From Verrucomicrobiia bacterium (GTDB taxonomy: Bacteria; Verrucomicrobiota; Verrucomicrobiae; Limisphaerales; JAKPVM01), in the NCBI GenBank assembly GCA_026417275.1, contig JAOADO010000006.1, positions 1 through 43,870 of the forward strand: 43,870 bases of DNA, in the 5' to 3' direction. This document shows positions 8,362 to 17,338 of the stretch, one piece after another. The notes below the pieces were generated by a model. The model was given only the letters and a program-made list of their open reading frames with translations. It did not search any database and was not told the origin of the DNA. The translations under genes were made by a program, and so were the position numbers. Numbering within the stretch: position 1 is the first letter of the stretch; each line of letters opens with the position of its first letter.

Positions 8362-10422
8362 ATGGGTAAAATAAACGTATTTCTTGCAACAATAGCGCTG
8401 AGCGCTGGAATTTCATGTTTCTGGCAAGGTTCATCTGCAAACGCGCAGAACACAGAAGACACCGATAAAATTCTGATTCAACAGGTCTCAAAATATCAAT
8501 CTGGCGAAAGCGCAGAGTCGTTAAAAAAAATTGAATTTCTCGTCCGCGAAATTAAAAACAATCCTCATAAAAAAAGACAGGTTGAAAAAATACTGGCGGA
8601 TATTCTGAAAAACGATTCCACCATAGAAGCCAGAAAATTCATCTGCCAGCAACTTGCCATCATTGGACCTGAATCGTCCCTGCCTGTTCTTTCTGAACTG
8701 GCGGCTTTTGAAACGACCACAAGCGTTGCATGTATGGCAATTGTAAACTCCTCTTCGCCAGAAGCGCTGGATGCTTTATTAAACGCTTACGGTAAAGGGA
8801 ATTTATACACAAAAATACAGATTATTAATTCCGTTGGTAATCTTAACTGGCAACGATTGAGCGATAAAGCGGATATAGCGGTCAGATTTTTGGAATCCAG
8901 ATTAACAGAAAAAGAGCCAGTATTGGTGGAATCATCTCTGACATCGCTCGGAAAAATCGGAACAAAATCCGCCGTTCAAATCCTGTTGGATTTTAAGAGC
9001 CGAAACAAGACTGAATTTGAGCATTCTACCTATGACGCGCTTTTAAGATGCGCAGAAAAAGCTATTGAGGAAAGACGCGCGAACGATGCAAGGACGATTT
9101 ATTCCACCGCATTTAATGCCAATTCTCCATTTCATATCAGACGAGCCGCGTTTATAGGACTAACAAAGACAGACAGCGATGGCGGAATAAAGAGAATTGA
9201 AGATACCATTTTAGGAGTTGACTACGCTCTTAAACCAGTGGCAATTTCGCTTATTTCAAAAATTGGCAAATCTGGAGTCTCGGGAAGAATTGCAAAGGTC
9301 TTTCCCAGACTTGGCAAAGACGAACAGGTCTTTGTTATAGATGCGCTGGCAGAAATTGGTGACTCTGAAGCTCTAAAGACGATAGAGCAATCCGCTGAAT
9401 CATTGGATAAAGATGTTAGACTTTCCGCGATTGCGGCGCTTGGAAAGATTGGAACATCTAAACACGTTCCCATAATGGTAAAGGCATTGAACAAATCCAC
9501 TGAACCTGCATCGTCCCAGATAATTGAACAGGCTCTTTGTTCTTTAAAAGGGGATGATGCTACAGATGCTCTGATTTTAAAAGAATTGAAATCTTCCACG
9601 AGCGCAAAGGCAAGGATAATAAACGTCCTTGCCCGACGATTTGCTTTAAAACCGCAATCAAAATTGTTTGCCTCGGATGGTTTTAAAACATTATCTGAGA
9701 TTGCTACATCTGATGACTCTTCAGCAGCCCGCGCCGCCCTTCGTGCCCTTGGCAGACTTTGTTCTGAACAACATTTGCAACCCCTGCTGGAAACATTGAC
9801 AGTTATTAAATCTGCGCAAATAAGAGGAGAGGCGGAAAATGCGACCGCCACCTTAATAGAGAGAATACAGAACAAACAAAAGTGCGAGTTATTGTTGTGC
9901 GATTACCTGCAAAAGGCAAGGAGTTCGGAAGTAAAAATTTCTTTCATAAATCTTCTACCTATTTGTGGCGGTTCAGAAGCGTTTTCAGCAGTTAAATCCG
10001 CATATCTAAGCGCAGACACCCAGATAAAAGAAGCGGGATTAAGAGCCATTGCCGAGTGGAAAGATATGAGTGCTTGGGAAATGCTCGTTGGAATTTATGA
10101 GAACCCAGATTCAGAGGCGTTCAGAGTGCTTGCATTGCGCGGACTTGTTCGACTGTTGAGTGAAGAAAACATAAGAGCGGATGAAAAACTGGTTGATAAA
10201 TATCGCAGATTGTATAGTGGAGTTAAATCGGCTTCGGATAAAAAACTTATAATTGGGGCTCTCAGCGGTTGTCCGCATCGCGAAGCACTCTATTTCGCCC
10301 TTGAAAAAATGTCGGATTCCGATGTTAAAGCCGAAGCGGTTGAGGCTGTCAGAAAAATCGCAAACTCAATAAAAAACAAATATCCAAAGGAAGCAAACGA
10401 GGCATTGGAAAAAGTTAAATAA
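8362..10422 (+). CDS. Secreted HEAT-repeat protein
   Basis: I start this gene at the ATG at 8362 because GAGG at 8351-8354 lies 7 nt before it. An in-frame ATG at 8320, inside the previous gene, has no such site. The product is 686 residues. It begins with a signal peptide (KINVFLATIALSAGISCFW) ending in an Ala-Asn-Ala cleavage site before QN. A cysteine in the hydrophobic stretch does not sit in a good lipobox. The rest is almost wholly helical tandem repeats of about 30-37 residues, with the HEAT pattern of a buried Leu/Ala, then D or E, then aliphatic (for example VRLSAIAALGKIGTSKHVP and ARAALRALGRL). Such solenoids bind proteins; no catalytic domain is seen. Its place between two dehydrogenases suggests a scaffold or partner for them, which is inference. 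Confidence 0.85.
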   Translation: MGKINVFLATIALSAGISCFWQGSSANAQNTEDTDKILIQQVSKYQSGESAESLKKIEFLVREIKNNPHKKRQVEKILADILKNDSTIEARKFICQQLAIIGPESSLPVLSELAAFETTTSVACMAIVNSSSPEALDALLNAYGKGNLYTKIQIINSVGNLNWQRLSDKADIAVRFLESRLTEKEPVLVESSLTSLGKIGTKSAVQILLDFKSRNKTEFEHSTYDALLRCAEKAIEERRANDARTIYSTAFNANSPFHIRRAAFIGLTKTDSDGGIKRIEDTILGVDYALKPVAISLISKIGKSGVSGRIAKVFPRLGKDEQVFVIDALAEIGDSEALKTIEQSAESLDKDVRLSAIAALGKIGTSKHVPIMVKALNKSTEPASSQIIEQALCSLKGDDATDALILKELKSSTSAKARIINVLARRFALKPQSKLFASDGFKTLSEIATSDDSSAARAALRALGRLCSEQHLQPLLETLTVIKSAQIRGEAENATATLIERIQNKQKCELLLCDYLQKARSSEVKISFINLLPICGGSEAFSAVKSAYLSADTQIKEAGLRAIAEWKDMSAWEMLVGIYENPDSEAFRVLALRGLVRLLSEENIRADEKLVDKYRRLYSGVKSASDKKLIIGALSGCPHREALYFALEKMSDSDVKAEAVEAVRKIANSIKNKYPKEANEALEKVK

Positions 10423-10442
10423 GAATATTTTAATAAAAATAT

Positions 10443-10448
10443 CCAGGA
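10443..10448 (+). promoter_or_regulatory. Strong ribosome-binding site
   Basis: AGGAGG, a full Shine-Dalgarno match, 9 nt before the ATG at 10458. Few genes in this window have so strong a site, so this gene may be translated at a high level. A small AT-only inverted repeat (ATATTTT-AATA-AAAATAT) lies just before it. Confidence 0.75.
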
Positions 10449-10457
10449 GGCTAAATT

Positions 10458-11861
10458 ATGGAAACAAAGAACAGAACAACCAGAAGAGAGTTCTTGAAAA
10501 CTGGCGCCGCTATTACGGCGGCTACCATCCTTCCCCGTTGGATTCTTGGCGGAGCAGGATTCGTTGCTCCGAGCAATAAAGTATATATTGCTATTGTTGG
10601 AGCAGGGGGACAGGGCAGAACAAATGCGGATGCCCTTATGCGGGAGTCTGACGCGGAAATAGTGGCTATCTGCGACCCAAGCGAAGACGCCGATTACAGC
10701 CCTTTTTATTACGGAGGAAGGGCAGGGAGACTTCCTGTAAAAGCAAAAATCGAAGAGCATTACACAAAAGAAAAGTCAGATTACAAATGCAGAGAATACG
10801 AAGATTTCCGCATAATGTTTGAAAAAGAAAAAAACCTTGATGCTGTACTTATTGCGACGCCTGACCATGTTCATGCTGTCGTAACTGCCACTGCTATGCG
10901 ACTTGGCAAACACGTTTATTGCGAAAAACCACTAACACATAACATATGGGAAGCCCGTCAAATTGCTAAAATTGCAAAAGAAACAAAAGTTGCCACACAG
11001 ATGGGAAACCAGGGGCATTCGGGCGAAGGAATTAGAATGACCTGCGAGTGGATTTGGGCTGGCGCGATTGGTAAAGTAACAGAAGTTCACGCATGGAGCG
11101 ATGCCGGAGGTTGGGCAAAAGGACCGGGACGTCCCAAAGATACCCCCCCCGTGCCCAAAGGAGTGAACTGGGATTTATGGCTCGGTCCTCGCGAAGTTCG
11201 TCCCTATCACCCTGCGTATCATCCGTATAACTGGCGCGGTTGGTGGGCTTTCGGAACCGGGGCGATCGGCGATATGGCTTGTCATAATCTTGACCCGGCT
11301 GTGTGGTCGCTTAAACTCGAAGCGCCAATCAGTGTCGAAGCCTCATCGCCAGGAGTTGATAAAGAGGTAGTTAGCCAGTGCGCCATCTTTAGATATAATT
11401 TCCCTGCACGCGGAGATATGCCGCCAGTTAAAGTTACATGGTATGACGGCGGATTGCGTCCAGAAAAACCAGAAGAACTCGAGGAAGACCAGGTCCTTGG
11501 CGGCGGTGGTAATGGCATTCTTTTTATTGGAGATAAAGGCAAAATTATGTGTGCTGGTTGGGGCGGTACACCTGTGTTGTTACCACAGTCAAGAATGGAC
11601 GAGTTTAAAAGACCACCAAAGACCATTCCGCGCTCAAAAGGACATCACCGAGACTGGCTCGACGCCTGCAAGGGCGGCCCACAGCCGAGCAGTAACTTTG
11701 AGTATGCGGCTAAATTGACTGAAATTGTTCTTCTTGGCAATGTCGCTTTGCGAACTGGCAAGAAAATCTACTGGGACTACGAAAACATGCGCGCAAAAAA
11801 CGCTCCCGAAGCCGAAAAATTTATAAAAGAAACCTACAGAAAAGGCTGGGAAATTTCCTGA
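10458..11861 (+). CDS. Tat-exported Gfo/Idh/MocA family oxidoreductase (second copy)
   Basis: 467 residues with a Tat signal (TTRREFLKTGAAITAATILP), a dinucleotide-binding turn (IVGAGGQGRTN) and the EKP motif in YCEKPLTHN. The conserved GAIGDMACHNLDPAVW segment corresponds to the substrate-side histidine region. It shares only family-level similarity with the copy at 7037, so the two are probably different enzymes in one pathway rather than a recent duplication. The strong Shine-Dalgarno at 10443 fixes the start. An 8-base cytosine run at 11143-11150 encodes Thr-Pro-Pro within the central region and is a spot where slippage or sequencing error could break the frame. The gene ends a co-directional block from 5985 and is followed by a large hairpin. 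Substrate not inferable. Confidence 0.92.
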   Translation: METKNRTTRREFLKTGAAITAATILPRWILGGAGFVAPSNKVYIAIVGAGGQGRTNADALMRESDAEIVAICDPSEDADYSPFYYGGRAGRLPVKAKIEEHYTKEKSDYKCREYEDFRIMFEKEKNLDAVLIATPDHVHAVVTATAMRLGKHVYCEKPLTHNIWEARQIAKIAKETKVATQMGNQGHSGEGIRMTCEWIWAGAIGKVTEVHAWSDAGGWAKGPGRPKDTPPVPKGVNWDLWLGPREVRPYHPAYHPYNWRGWWAFGTGAIGDMACHNLDPAVWSLKLEAPISVEASSPGVDKEVVSQCAIFRYNFPARGDMPPVKVTWYDGGLRPEKPEELEEDQVLGGGGNGILFIGDKGKIMCAGWGGTPVLLPQSRMDEFKRPPKTIPRSKGHHRDWLDACKGGPQPSSNFEYAAKLTEIVLLGNVALRTGKKIYWDYENMRAKNAPEAEKFIKETYRKGWEIS

Positions 11862-11880
11862 TTCGGAGATAACAGCATTC

Positions 11881-11909
11881 TTAATCTAAAAAAGATATTT
11901 TCAGATTAA
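11881..11909 (+). other. Small inverted repeat downstream of the oxidoreductase gene
   Basis: TTAATCT at the left and AGATTAA at the right pair perfectly around an AT-rich loop of about 15 nt. It sits 20 nt after the stop codon. Alone it is too weak for a confident terminator, but it precedes the stronger hairpin at 11940 and may help protect or end the transcript. Confidence 0.3.
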
Positions 11910-11939
11910 GATATCTCAATTAAAACAACATAATAATAA

Positions 11940-11989
11940 TGACAATAGGGTGGTTTTGTCACAAAAAAAGGCAAAATCACCCTTTGTCA
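11940..11989 (+). terminator. Long terminator-like hairpin
   Basis: Outer arms TGACAA/TTGTCA and inner arms GGGTGGTTTTG/CAAAATCACCC pair almost completely (one G-U in RNA, small internal loop) around a 13-nt A-rich loop. It is the strongest inverted repeat in the first half of the window and separates the oxidoreductase gene from the sigma-factor gene. A clear U-tract is missing after it, so it may be a factor-assisted terminator or an RNA-stability element rather than a simple intrinsic terminator. Confidence 0.55.
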
Positions 11990-12069
11990 TTATATGAATT
12001 AATGATAGCCACGAACAAAATACCCGAAAATTTATACAAATTATACTTCTTTGGTGTCTAACTCATTGA

Positions 12070-12696
12070 ATGGCAGAGAACAGCCGTCAAATAGACTCAA
12101 ACTGGATAGTAAGACTCTACGAACAAGAGTCAGCGCGTCTAATATTATATGGACGCGCGCTCGGGCTTTCTCTGGATGAAGCAGAAGATGTTTTGCAGGA
12201 AACATTTCTTGCTTTGATTAAACTCGAAACGTCGCCTTCACAGCCCCTAAACTATTGCCTGCGTTCGTTTCGCAATCGCGCTTTAAACCTTAAAAGAAAC
12301 CTCTGGCGCCGCGTAAAACACGAATTTGAATTGCTTTTATTTTTTAAGTTAAATTCAACCGCTGAAGAATGGTTCTTCCATTCAACTAATGAGAATGATG
12401 TTGAATATGATAACTTATCAGAACTTGTCACAAAAGCTCTGAAATCTATTCCGCTTGAACAACGAGAAGTAATTGTCCTTAAAATCTGGCACAATCTTAC
12501 TTTTGAACAAATTGCTGAATGTTTAAATATTTCGCCAAATACAGCGGCAGGCAGATACCGTTATGGATTAGAAAAATTAAAAAAAATTTTCTGCGACTAT
12601 GAATGCAAAATCAAACAATTCGAAGGATATGGAGAAAATATTGGGTATGCTCCAACCATTGCCACCCTCATCAAGAGTTCGCGCTCGTATAATTGA
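12070..12696 (+). CDS. ECF-type sigma-70 family RNA polymerase sigma factor
   Basis: 208 residues. Region 2 spans about residues 10-75 (RLILYGRALGLSLDEAEDVL, then QETFLALIKL, followed by NYCLRSFRNRALNLKRN), including the acidic DEAEDVLQETF helix that contacts core polymerase. Region 4 is about residues 122-175, with SIPLEQREVIVLKIWHNLTF and the recognition helix region NISPNTAAGRYRYGLEKLKK. No sigma 1.1 or region 3 is present, as expected for group IV. The last ~30 residues are unlike the family, and their DNA also carries the start of the next gene in another frame. A closely linked membrane protein is the likely anti-sigma factor. No good Shine-Dalgarno precedes the ATG. Target genes unknown. 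Confidence 0.9.
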   Translation: MAENSRQIDSNWIVRLYEQESARLILYGRALGLSLDEAEDVLQETFLALIKLETSPSQPLNYCLRSFRNRALNLKRNLWRRVKHEFELLLFFKLNSTAEEWFFHSTNENDVEYDNLSELVTKALKSIPLEQREVIVLKIWHNLTFEQIAECLNISPNTAAGRYRYGLEKLKKIFCDYECKIKQFEGYGENIGYAPTIATLIKSSRSYN

Positions 12697-13018
12697 TGAA
12701 ATCAAATGTCAAAATCGGCGGGGCGATGTCAATGCGGCATTATTATCGCGCAGTGAGGGTTCATCCCCGTTGGCTGTTTTAAGATTCCTTCAGGCATCGG
12801 CGGCAGTGGTTTTTACTTTTACGTTAAGCTGGATGTTGGTAATAAAACCTGCTCAAAAATCCGAAACGGTTTTCCCGCTAAATTCACACAGAGTCGAACT
12901 GTCCATTGCATTAAGTAATCAAAATTTCATAACATTTTGTGTTGGCGGTGCCAACAATGAACACAATATTTTCACCGCCCCTCTTTTTAAATGGACAAAT
13001 TTATCTATTTCAAATTAA
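12599..13018 (+). CDS. Putative single-pass membrane anti-sigma factor
   Basis: The frame gives up to 139 residues: a short charged N-terminal part (MEKILGMLQPLPPSSRVRAR), a single hydrophobic helix at about residues 64-84 (FLQASAAVVFTFTLSWMLVI), and a ~55-residue tail without recognised domain. Overlap with the sigma gene, cytoplasmic head plus one helix, and size all fit an anti-sigma factor, but no zinc-binding HxxxCxxC motif is present, so the assignment rests on context. The start is uncertain: ATG 12599, ATG 12629, or TTG 12641/ATG 12647 preceded by GGAG at 12631-12634. The overlap with the sigma gene is 50-98 nt depending on the choice. Confidence 0.55.
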   Translation: MNAKSNNSKDMEKILGMLQPLPPSSRVRARIIDEIKCQNRRGDVNAALLSRSEGSSPLAVLRFLQASAAVVFTFTLSWMLVIKPAQKSETVFPLNSHRVELSIALSNQNFITFCVGGANNEHNIFTAPLFKWTNLSISN

Positions 13019-13135
13019 ATATTATATCCGTTTATAAATGGGATTTTTAAAGATAAACATTTTGCGTCCCTGACAACAAGTTTTTTTGAAAGTTAAGATT
13101 TTTAATAAATTTAAAACTCGAAAAGTATATCTGCT

Positions 13136-16100
13136 ATGGAAAAACAACAGCCACAGAAAGATAAAATCGTTGGTTCTGAGACATCTAAGCCGTCTGCAGA
13201 AAAATCAGCTTCGGTTAAAACCGTAACTACTAAAACCGGTCCATTTTTCAGAAAAATAGATTGGATAACATTTGCGATTACAACACTGCTTGTTTTCGGA
13301 GGATATTATTATACGCTTGCTCCGGATTGCACGCTTGAGGATTGTGGAGAACTGGCTGTTGCATCATTTTATGCTGGCGTCCCGCACCCACCAGGATACC
13401 CAATCTGGACAATTTATACCTGGTTATTCACTGTTTTGCTTCCGGTTTCCAATATTGCCTTCAGGGTAGCGGTGGCTTCTGCTTTTGCTGGAGCGCTTGG
13501 GTGTGGATTAATCGGTTTAATGGTCTCGCGTGGAAGCAGTTTAATCATCGAAGCATTTGAAGAACTGAAAGGACTTCCCCAGAAGTGGGAAAATCTTATC
13601 TGTTTCTTCACTGGCTATGTTGCCGCACTTCTGATGGGCTTCAACGGCTTCATGTGGAGTCAATCCGTTATTGTAGAGGTTTATTCATTAAGCGTTTTAT
13701 CTTTAACACTCGTTCTGTGCTTCCTGTTTAGATGGATGTATGCGCCAGAGCAAAAGAGATACCTCTATCTTGCGTTTTTCGTGTTTGGAATATGTTTTAC
13801 AACACATCAAACATTACTGCTTGCCGCTGTAGGACTTGAAATCGCGGTTGCTACCGCCAACCCTCGTCTTGGAAGAGACTTATTCATCCTCAACAGCATT
13901 GGTTATTTTGCCGGTCTCATACTTGCATCAAAAGGAGGAGTCTCGGCTTTTAAACACCCAATCGATCCATCGCGCCCTTCGATGGTCTTTTACATTTTTA
14001 ATTTTATAGGAATATTTTCCCTATTAACCGCCGCATGGCTGATTGTTAAAACCAGGAAAATTTTCACCGAATGGAAAACGATACTTATTGGTGTAGCTTT
14101 ATATTGCGTCGGCGCAGGATTTTACTTCTACATGCCAATTGCTTCCATGACAAATCCGCCGATGAACTGGGGCTATCCACGCACAGTTGAAGGCTTTAAA
14201 CACGCCCTGACGCGCGGACAATACGAAAAAACCAATCCGACAGACATTTTCAACGACCCATCTCGCTTCTGGCAACAACTTGTAATGTATCTGGAAGGGG
14301 CAGTGGATGAATTTACATTCGTATATCTGGTGCTTGGATTAATTCCTATTTTCTATTTTGGATACAAGGTCTATCGCGAAGGCGGTCAAAAACACATCGT
14401 GTGGTTGCTATCTGCGAGCGGCGCCACCATGGCTTTATTTTCAATCATGCTACTGGCACAAAAATCCGCTTCTCTCTCAAACTTCTTACCTGTCCTTGGC
14501 TTGTTGACAGCCGGGGCGTTTATGGCTGTTTGTTTCATCTCAATGATGATTGCCTATTACTACTTGCAAAAACCAGAACGCGCCTGGATTATCGGTCTTG
14601 TTGCCATCTATTTCTGCCTTGCGGTTCTATTACTTATAATGCTCAATCCATCCACAGACAGGCAAAGCCGTGAATTAACTCGCGTGTTCTTTACATCGTC
14701 TCACGTAATTGTTTGCATGGCAATTGGTTACGGTCTTACAATTGCCGCCTCCTATATCTATAACAACTACTCTAAGGCAAGGATGCCCGTACTAATCGGA
14801 ACTATAATTGCCACAGCAATTGCGCTTTATGTTCTATTGGTCGTTAGGTCTAATCCAGAAGGATTCGATGTTTCAGTTGAACAACCACTATTTAACCTTA
14901 TTCCGAGCAAAGACCCACTTGTTAGATTCACAGCATTATACGCGTTCTTACTGGCAGGTTTTTCAACAGCAATGTTTCTATTTGCACGTGCAAAAGCACC
15001 AATATGCTCAATCGTTGTATTATTCGCGCTGATGCCGGTAAAATCAATCCTTTCACACTGGTCAGACAACGAACAACGCGGCCACCTCTTCGGCTACTGG
15101 TTTGGACACGACATGTTCAGACCACCTTTCAAAAATGAAAAGGGCGAATGGAGCTATTCATCGGAAGAACGTAAAAAAATGCTCGAAAAAGGCGCCAAGA
15201 TTTATCCTGAAATGGAACAGGACACTGTTCTATTTGGCGGCACAGACCCGGGCAGGTTTAATCCAACCTATATGATTTTCTGCGAAAGTTTTATACCACC
15301 CTCCAAAAAACCGCGCGACCCGGACTTTGATAGACGCGACGTTTATCTCATAACCCAAAACGCGCTTGCCGACGCAACATACCTCAACTACATCCGCGCC
15401 CATTACAACAGAAGCGCTCAAAAAGACCCGCCTTTCTTTTCGGAACTTTTCAGCCCCCTCGGATTTCTTGATTCAATATTTATGAATTTGGGTGATAAAG
15501 TCGAAAAACGCCGTCGTGCATACACATCCTACTTCAATGATTCAGATTTTATTGATATTCAATCGCTTAAGAAAAAATTAAAAGAATCAACCCCTCTTGC
15601 AAAATATATTCAAGAAAACCTTTCGCCAGAAACAAAAACACTGCTTGACTCCGCAAGCGACGATTCCCTCAAGAAATCCCTTGCACGAGATTTAAATAAA
15701 CTATTAGAAAAAGAATTGATTTACGAAACAAACCGTTTTGCGAACGTTCAACTAAGCAGAAGAACACAGCGTTTTATTGCCCAGAATCCGCAAAGCCACA
15801 CAAGAATACGCCTCAACCGCATACTGCTCGAAGAAGCCTTCTCAAAAGAAATCAAAAAGAGCCCGGGCGGAGTTTATCCTGACCTTGAAATACTGACTCC
15901 ATCCCCCGCCGACTCGCAGAAAGCATTTCAGGATTATATTGAAGACGCTCAACGTCGCCTTGCAGGCGGACAATTGAGACCCGGTGAAGACGTTAGAATC
16001 GAAGGCGGTAGAGTTCAAGTCTCCGGACAGGTGGCAGTCATGGCAATCAATGCCCTCCTCACAAAAGTTATTTTCGATAAAAATCCAGACCACGAATTCT

Positions 16101-17173
16101 ACGTCGAAGAAAGCTTTCCTCTCGACTGGATGTATCCTTATTTAACCCCTTACGGCATCATAATGAAAATCAACCGCAATCCTTTGCCTGAGATTACCGA
16201 AGAAATTATCGAAAAAGACCACAAATTCTGGAGCGAATATTCCGAACGACTCATTGGAAACTGGATTACCTACGATACCCCGATTTCCAATATTTGCGCC
16301 TTTGCTGAGAGAGTATATCTTCACAGAGACTATGAAGGCTTTAAAGGCGATAGAAAATTTATCCGCGACGACAATGCCCAAAAAGCATTCTCCAAACTCA
16401 GAAGCGCTATTGGCGGAGTATACGCCTGGAGATACCTGAATTTCCGAAACGACGCCGAGCGCCAACGCGTCCTTCGCGAAGCCGAGTTTGCATTTAAACA
16501 ATCGTTTGCCTTCTGTCCATTCAGTCCAGAAGCCGTCTTTCGTTATGTAAACCTTATCTTAACAATGAACGACCCCTCACGATTTGACGATGCAATTCTT
16601 ATTGCAAAAACATGTAAAAAACTCGACCCATACAACGTTCAAGTCGAAGACCTCATTCGCAGACTCGAAAAATGGAGAGACGAATCCATGAACGCGCAAA
16701 AATCCAGAGCGCAAATCAGTACACTGCAAAAAGAATTTTTCTCTGAACCGACAAATGCATCAAAAGCATTTGCACTCGCCCAGGCATATCTACACATGCA
16801 AGACACCAACAGAGCAATGGAAACACTTGATTTTCTTTTGAATCAACCAGGCGTTGACGGCTCAGCCGTAATCTCTGTTGCCCAGGCTTACCTTCAATTC
16901 CAACAAATCGCCAGATTGGAAAAAGCATTGCAAAAACTCACTGTATTAAATCCAGATAGTCCGGAAGTATGGTATGACCTTGCAGGGATTCAAGCGGTTT
17001 CCACAAAACATTCCAATGCGCTCGAGTCCCTGAAAAAAGCAATAACCCTCAGTGACCAACGAATCGCTAAAAAACTTGGAACTAACGACCTTCGAAACTC
17101 ACTCAAAACAGATGCCAGATTTAACATCCTGCGCGGACATCCTGAATTCGAAAAACTGATGTCTCCGCGCTAA
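13136..17173 (+). CDS. DUF2723 polytopic membrane protein with C-terminal TPR region
   Basis: 1345 residues. After a ~40-residue polar N-terminus come about 15 hydrophobic helices (residues ~43-640). The first loop holds APDCTLEDCGEL followed by PHPPGYP, the diagnostic DUF2723 pattern. The acidic pair there resembles the catalytic loop of GT-C glycosyltransferases such as protein O-mannosyltransferases. From ~640 onward the protein is soluble: a long charged region (residues ~640-1130) and then tetratricopeptide-like repeats (EPTNASKAFALAQAYLHMQD and LNPDSPEVWYDLAGIQAV) to the C-terminus. Typical bacteroidete DUF2723 proteins are shorter and lack this tail. A role in transferring sugar from a lipid carrier to an exported protein is plausible but unproven. 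The gene stands alone, and no Shine-Dalgarno is evident. Confidence 0.85.
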   Translation: MEKQQPQKDKIVGSETSKPSAEKSASVKTVTTKTGPFFRKIDWITFAITTLLVFGGYYYTLAPDCTLEDCGELAVASFYAGVPHPPGYPIWTIYTWLFTVLLPVSNIAFRVAVASAFAGALGCGLIGLMVSRGSSLIIEAFEELKGLPQKWENLICFFTGYVAALLMGFNGFMWSQSVIVEVYSLSVLSLTLVLCFLFRWMYAPEQKRYLYLAFFVFGICFTTHQTLLLAAVGLEIAVATANPRLGRDLFILNSIGYFAGLILASKGGVSAFKHPIDPSRPSMVFYIFNFIGIFSLLTAAWLIVKTRKIFTEWKTILIGVALYCVGAGFYFYMPIASMTNPPMNWGYPRTVEGFKHALTRGQYEKTNPTDIFNDPSRFWQQLVMYLEGAVDEFTFVYLVLGLIPIFYFGYKVYREGGQKHIVWLLSASGATMALFSIMLLAQKSASLSNFLPVLGLLTAGAFMAVCFISMMIAYYYLQKPERAWIIGLVAIYFCLAVLLLIMLNPSTDRQSRELTRVFFTSSHVIVCMAIGYGLTIAASYIYNNYSKARMPVLIGTIIATAIALYVLLVVRSNPEGFDVSVEQPLFNLIPSKDPLVRFTALYAFLLAGFSTAMFLFARAKAPICSIVVLFALMPVKSILSHWSDNEQRGHLFGYWFGHDMFRPPFKNEKGEWSYSSEERKKMLEKGAKIYPEMEQDTVLFGGTDPGRFNPTYMIFCESFIPPSKKPRDPDFDRRDVYLITQNALADATYLNYIRAHYNRSAQKDPPFFSELFSPLGFLDSIFMNLGDKVEKRRRAYTSYFNDSDFIDIQSLKKKLKESTPLAKYIQENLSPETKTLLDSASDDSLKKSLARDLNKLLEKELIYETNRFANVQLSRRTQRFIAQNPQSHTRIRLNRILLEEAFSKEIKKSPGGVYPDLEILTPSPADSQKAFQDYIEDAQRRLAGGQLRPGEDVRIEGGRVQVSGQVAVMAINALLTKVIFDKNPDHEFYVEESFPLDWMYPYLTPYGIIMKINRNPLPEITEEIIEKDHKFWSEYSERLIGNWITYDTPISNICAFAERVYLHRDYEGFKGDRKFIRDDNAQKAFSKLRSAIGGVYAWRYLNFRNDAERQRVLREAEFAFKQSFAFCPFSPEAVFRYVNLILTMNDPSRFDDAILIAKTCKKLDPYNVQVEDLIRRLEKWRDESMNAQKSRAQISTLQKEFFSEPTNASKAFALAQAYLHMQDTNRAMETLDFLLNQPGVDGSAVISVAQAYLQFQQIARLEKALQKLTVLNPDSPEVWYDLAGIQAVSTKHSNALESLKKAITLSDQRIAKKLGTNDLRNSLKTDARFNILRGHPEFEKLMSPR

Positions 17174-17212
17174 AACGCATAAAAATAACCTTAAATTTCC
17201 TGCAGGGATAGG

Positions 17213-17241
17213 TTGCCACATGGTAATCTTTAGTATATTTT
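17213..17241 (+). promoter_or_regulatory. Sigma-70-like promoter before grpE
   Basis: TTGCCA at 17213-17218, a 17-nt spacer and TATTTT at 17236-17241, about 100 nt before the grpE start. No CIRCE element (the HrcA operator) is visible between here and the gene, so heat control through HrcA is not supported by the sequence. Confidence 0.45.
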
Positions 17242-17338
17242 ATTAATCTGATTATTATTATATTGTTATATTTAACGTCGGTTTATTTGATGGTGCCAAA
17301 TGGTGGAAAATAAAAAACAACCTGATGGAGGAACTGCA

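Noticed and set aside
8362..8460. Lipoprotein signal on the HEAT-repeat protein
   Set aside because: The cysteine follows SAGIS without Leu at -3; the later ANA-Q site fits ordinary signal peptidase better.
9222..9875. 217-codon frame on - opposite the HEAT-repeat gene
   Set aside because: Antisense shadow of a repetitive Ala/Leu-rich gene; no signals on that strand.
17174..17338. CIRCE/HrcA operator before grpE
   Set aside because: No TTAGCACTC-N9-GAGTGCTAA or near match is present in the gap.
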